Positions 61,092 through 64,000 of a DNA stretch of 64,000 nt are shown piece after piece; position 1 is the stretch's first letter; each line of letters opens with the position of its first letter. Both the position numbers and the translations under genes were made by a program. The notes beneath the pieces are model-generated. The model saw nothing but the letters and a program-made list of their open reading frames with translations. It ran no database searches and was not told where the DNA came from. Source of the DNA: Artocarpus heterophyllus (lineage: Eukaryota; Streptophyta; Magnoliopsida; Rosales; Moraceae); NCBI GenBank assembly GCA_025403435.1, contig CM046345.1:10854235-10918234 (forward strand). Direction: 5' to 3'.

Positions 61092-62280
61092 TAGGTTCGG
61101 TTAACCTAGGGAGTGTAGCACCACCTTAAAAAATATATATATATTTTTGAGATGGTCTTGAAGCTGAATTTTCAGTGTCATCATCAAAATGAACCTTCAC
61201 ATTGATTTATACAGTCTAGAAGGATGTAACATGGAAAGGCCATAGAATGAAAATATCAATAGTTATATGAGTACAATAATTATATAGAAGGAAAGTATTA
61301 ATAGTTATGAGGGAATGATAATTATATGGAATGAGTTTATAAGTAGATTGCTTATGAGAGATTCGTATAATATTTGGATCTATAAGCATATCTAATTCGT
61401 ATAAACGATGAGAAATTCGTATAGATACGAGGATTTAAAAGCCTTTTGTCTCGTGAAAAACAATAAGAAATATAAGGCTTGATTTATTGATTTTAAAGTT
61501 TGACATAGATATGCCAAATTTTTTGTAATTGATTCAAACCTAAGTAATGATTATGTGTGGATTCGATGGAGCACATAAGTGTCAATATCTTTTCTTAAAA
61601 GTTCTATATATTTGAGGAATATGATATAAGTTGGGAATCATTGTATTGAATCTTGAGAGAGATAAATGTTAGACTTTTGGTCTGTTAAGACTGTGTAAAG
61701 TCTAGAATGCATGAATCTCAAAATTGGAATATTTCGTTACGTACATTGTATTTAAGTGTATCAGTGAATCTTTATATATAGATGCAATAGAAAAATGATC
61801 AATAGGAGTTTCCTTAAGTAAATCATAATACTTAAGACACTTATAATAATTTTGGATAATTACAATAAAATGTTTAAGTTTTAGATGTTTAGATGTGAAT
61901 CTTTTGGTTACCTAAGGTTTTGTTATATGAGGAAATTATATATTGTATGAGTAGAATTGTGGGGATTGTAGATGTTCTTAAGTAGTAACATCAAGTGTCT
62001 TTGTTTGTTGATATGGTCTACGTTGAAAGACGTAAATTGTATTGATTTCAAGGTTAGTCGCATTCTAAACCCTTGGTAGTAATGATGATGAATCCATTGA
62101 TAGATGTTAAGTATTATGAATAACATATGGGTGTATGCATTGTTCAATAAGGTTTTGATTAAAACAAAATTATTTGAGTTGCTGGAAGATTATGTTGTTA
62201 TGAAATGATTTTAAATATCATTCAGGAAGATCCTTGTTGTCGTTAAATTAGATTTGTTGTTTATAGTTAACTTTATCTAT
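61092..62280. other. AT-rich region after the PBS
   Basis: Probably leftover internal DNA of the truncated retroelement merging into host DNA; no coding domain recognised. Confidence 0.4.
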
Positions 62281-62696
62281 AGTGGGCTTTGAATTGGGTT
62301 TAAGATTCATACGAATTGGTTTTCAATTTTATGTTTGTTATTTAACTCGTTCTAAATGTGTTAAGGCCCGAAACAACTTGACCATTTTCAACTTAGAACA
62401 TTTGGGCCTAGTTCAAATCCTAAATCAGTTTGATTCACACTGTCTCTCCCACGTGGTCTCTATACGTGTCATATACAGTGGTTTAATCATTGTTTACAAA
62501 TACGTTTACTGTGCATAGGAGCTTATTTCTCCGAGTTCACTTTTTCTCTCTTAATTTGTTATTTTCTCTTTAAATCGCAAATCCTCTTCTTTTTCATTAA
62601 AAATTCTTCTTTTCCTCTAAAAGAAGAAGGAATTCTAGGATTCTGCAATTTACTATCTTAATTTTTCCTTTCTATTTACTCTTCTTTCATCTCATC
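62281..62696 (+). promoter_or_regulatory. Probable promoter and leader of the 173-aa ORF
   Basis: Contains GGCCCGA and TTGGGCCTAG motifs (62365-62410), CCACGTGG (62450-62457) and ATACGTGTC (62462-62470), then a CT-rich stretch (62525-62690) like many plant 5' leaders. No clear TATA box. Confidence 0.4.
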
Positions 62697-63218
62697 ATGG
62701 ACCCAAAGTACCAACACCTGAGAAAGTATTTCCCATCACTCTCCCAAAAGATTCTCAGAAAGAAATACAAGGCTAGAATTACTCGGTTGTGGATTCTTAT
62801 GCGTTTTGGTATCCCTTGTGATGTGAGAATGTTGATAGAGGGAAAAATCCGTCCGAGTGACTTTAGTCAAGATGTCGGTTTACCAGGAACAGGTACCAGT
62901 CGTAGTGCAATGAAAAGAAGAGCTCGTGCCATCGTGGTCACTTGTAACAAATGTGGAAGACAAAATTGTAACGGTAAATGTACTTCACCTGGTTATATGT
63001 CTACGAATAGAGAGGATAAAATAAGGTTTTGTAGGGATGGACTTTCAAAGGAGAACTTGGATAGCATCCATCCTCCTCTCCACGGTCACCCTAGTGGATA
63101 TGTTCAAGGAGCTATTTTTAAACTCTGGCCTAAATTTTATACAGAAAGACAACGCCTCAGGAATATGGTATTTCTAGATCCTGTTTGTCAAGCCATAAGA
63201 AAACTGGATGGGGAATAA
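62697..63218 (+). CDS. Intact 173-aa ORF with basic patch and Cys4 finger; flexivirus-type cysteine-rich protein-like
   Basis: A single uninterrupted frame, more GC-rich than its flanks. Residues 1-30 are strongly basic. Residues 31-50 are hydrophobic with FGIPCDVRMLI. A linker leads to SAMKRRARA (70-78), then a finger CNKC...C...C with Cys at 83, 86, 91 and 95 (C-x2-C-x4-C-x3-C). Next come SPGY and a DKIRFCRDGLS stretch, and a Pro/aromatic-rich tail to 173. The order (hydrophobic segment, Arg-rich patch, Cys4 finger, short conserved tail) is that of the 3'-proximal nucleic-acid-binding cysteine-rich proteins of carla- and vitivirus-type flexiviruses, which act as silencing suppressors or nuclear regulators. 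This match is from motif order only. It could instead be a plant-specific zinc-finger family I do not recognise. No other virus-like sequence was seen next to it. Confidence 0.6.
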   Translation: MDPKYQHLRKYFPSLSQKILRKKYKARITRLWILMRFGIPCDVRMLIEGKIRPSDFSQDVGLPGTGTSRSAMKRRARAIVVTCNKCGRQNCNGKCTSPGYMSTNREDKIRFCRDGLSKENLDSIHPPLHGHPSGYVQGAIFKLWPKFYTERQRLRNMVFLDPVCQAIRKLDGE

Positions 63219-63861
63219 GTCATCGCTCTATAAAGGTTATTTAGTCTTTGCTTATTTGAAGCAGTTTTAGCTGATGTTCAACAGTTTGTGTTTTTCTTTT
63301 ACTCAGAATATTTGCTTTTGTGTTTGAAATAATTGTGATTATTAGATTGATACAGTAAGTGTTAATATCTTATTTAATTTATGATTTTCTTAAATATATA
63401 TATAATAAAATATATTATCTTATCAGACACGTTACATACGGTACAGTAATATGTTTGAATTTTGAAAAGCTTATCCAGATATTTCAAGATTTGTGTCTCA
63501 AATTTCAAAAGTTCTACAGTATTTGTCGTTTATATTAAATTTCTAGACTTGGTGTATATTTGTCAAAAAGTCTACAGTTGTGTCATGAGGGTCTTCTATC
63601 GAATTGTTCTCAATTGTCAAAAGTTATACAATTAGAGTCTAATCTTTTTCAAAAAGTGAATCAGATTTTCTGTAAACTATCAATCACCTTATCTTACTTT
63701 CTTATCCGCACAAGATTTTGTTTAAATCTTTGGATTACCTTTTCATTTCCTACTCGTCTATCTCTTTAGCCCTTTTTGTATATTTCTCATCTTTAAAATC
63801 TCATGTAGAACCCGAAGTCTAAGTGGAGCAGACATTAAGCAACCACTTCTATAAACCAAAT
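63219..63861. other. Spacer and probable LOG promoter/leader
   Basis: AT-rich. TGTATATTTC at about 63777 is a possible TATA box about 85 bp before the LOG start codon. A 69-codon frame at 63560 has no family features. Confidence 0.35.
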
Positions 63862-64000
63862 ATGTCTACCTCCCAGTCCACGAAGAAAATAAAGAATGTC
63901 TGTGTCTTTTGTGGTTCCAGCCTTGGAAAAGATAAAGCTTATTTAGAAGCTGCAAATCACTTAGGGCAAGTCCTAGCACACAAGAAGATTAACATAATCT
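63862..64000 (+). CDS. LOG-like: LOG-type cytokinin riboside 5'-monophosphate phosphoribohydrolase, 5' part
   Basis: The window ends 139 nt into this frame. It encodes MSTSQSTKKIKNVCVFCGSS followed by LGKDKAYLEAANHLGQVLAH and KKINII. The CVFCGSS motif followed by Y.EAA..LG..L is the N-terminal beta-alpha unit of plant LOG proteins, which in one step release active cytokinin bases from their riboside monophosphates in the cytosol. The catalytic PGGxGTxxE motif and the YGGG loop lie beyond the edge. Without them it cannot be told whether the gene is intact or which LOG clade it belongs to. Confidence 0.85.
   Translation, partial: MSTSQSTKKIKNVCVFCGSSLGKDKAYLEAANHLGQVLAHKKINII

Overview
The window is nuclear DNA of a flowering plant, almost certainly a eudicot. 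Evidence: spliced genes of plant-only families (class I HD-Zip, NPF transporter, thylakoid DUF1118/RIQ protein, LOG enzyme), a nuclear tRNA-Ala, very AT-rich spacers, and plant-type chromovirus, copia, CACTA, SINE and MITE sequences. No bacterial, CRISPR or organellar gene content was seen.

Genes. (1) Minus strand 5751-7319: intact three-exon HD-Zip I gene of the HAT5/ATHB1 type (324 aa), with a 26-codon upstream ORF in its leader (7419-7499). (2) Plus strand 42074-45621: an NPF4-type (NRT1/PTR) transporter gene whose five exons are all recognisable but which carries two frameshifts and two in-frame stops, so a young pseudogene. (3) tRNA-Ala(AGC) at 46393-46465. (4) Minus strand 54278-54956: two-exon chloroplast DUF1118 protein (RIQ1/RIQ2-like, 197 aa). 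(5) Plus strand 62697-63218: intact single-exon 173-aa ORF whose basic patch plus Cys4 finger resembles the cysteine-rich nucleic-acid-binding proteins of flexiviruses; possibly an endogenised viral gene. (6) Plus strand 63862 to the window edge: first exon of a LOG-type cytokinin-activating enzyme.

Mobile DNA fills most of the rest. A complete 12.07-kb Ty3/gypsy chromovirus lies on the minus strand at 16297-28367 (two 3082-bp LTRs, TSD ATTAA, decayed gag-pol). A 2.9-kb solo LTR (33067-35975, TSD ATGTA) sits inside a CACTA-type non-autonomous element (32380-36672). That element in turn sits in the second unit of an old tandem duplication (28850-31490 and 31495-39720). A chromovirus 5' LTR with its primer-binding site (58684-61091) carries six W-box motifs at an exact 10-bp period and lies just upstream of the virus-like ORF. 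A copia-type pair of inverted LTR arms (11642-13490), a copia gag start (52669-53160), a tRNA-derived SINE with a 17-bp TSD (57072-57233), a three-unit 345-bp tandem repeat and at least eight copies of one MITE-like family were also found.

The genes do not form a pathway; they are separate islands in repeat-rich DNA. The points most worth a second look are the virus-like ORF, the HAT5 upstream ORF, the W-box array, the young NPF4 pseudogene, and the dated insertion history in the 28.8-39.7 kb block.
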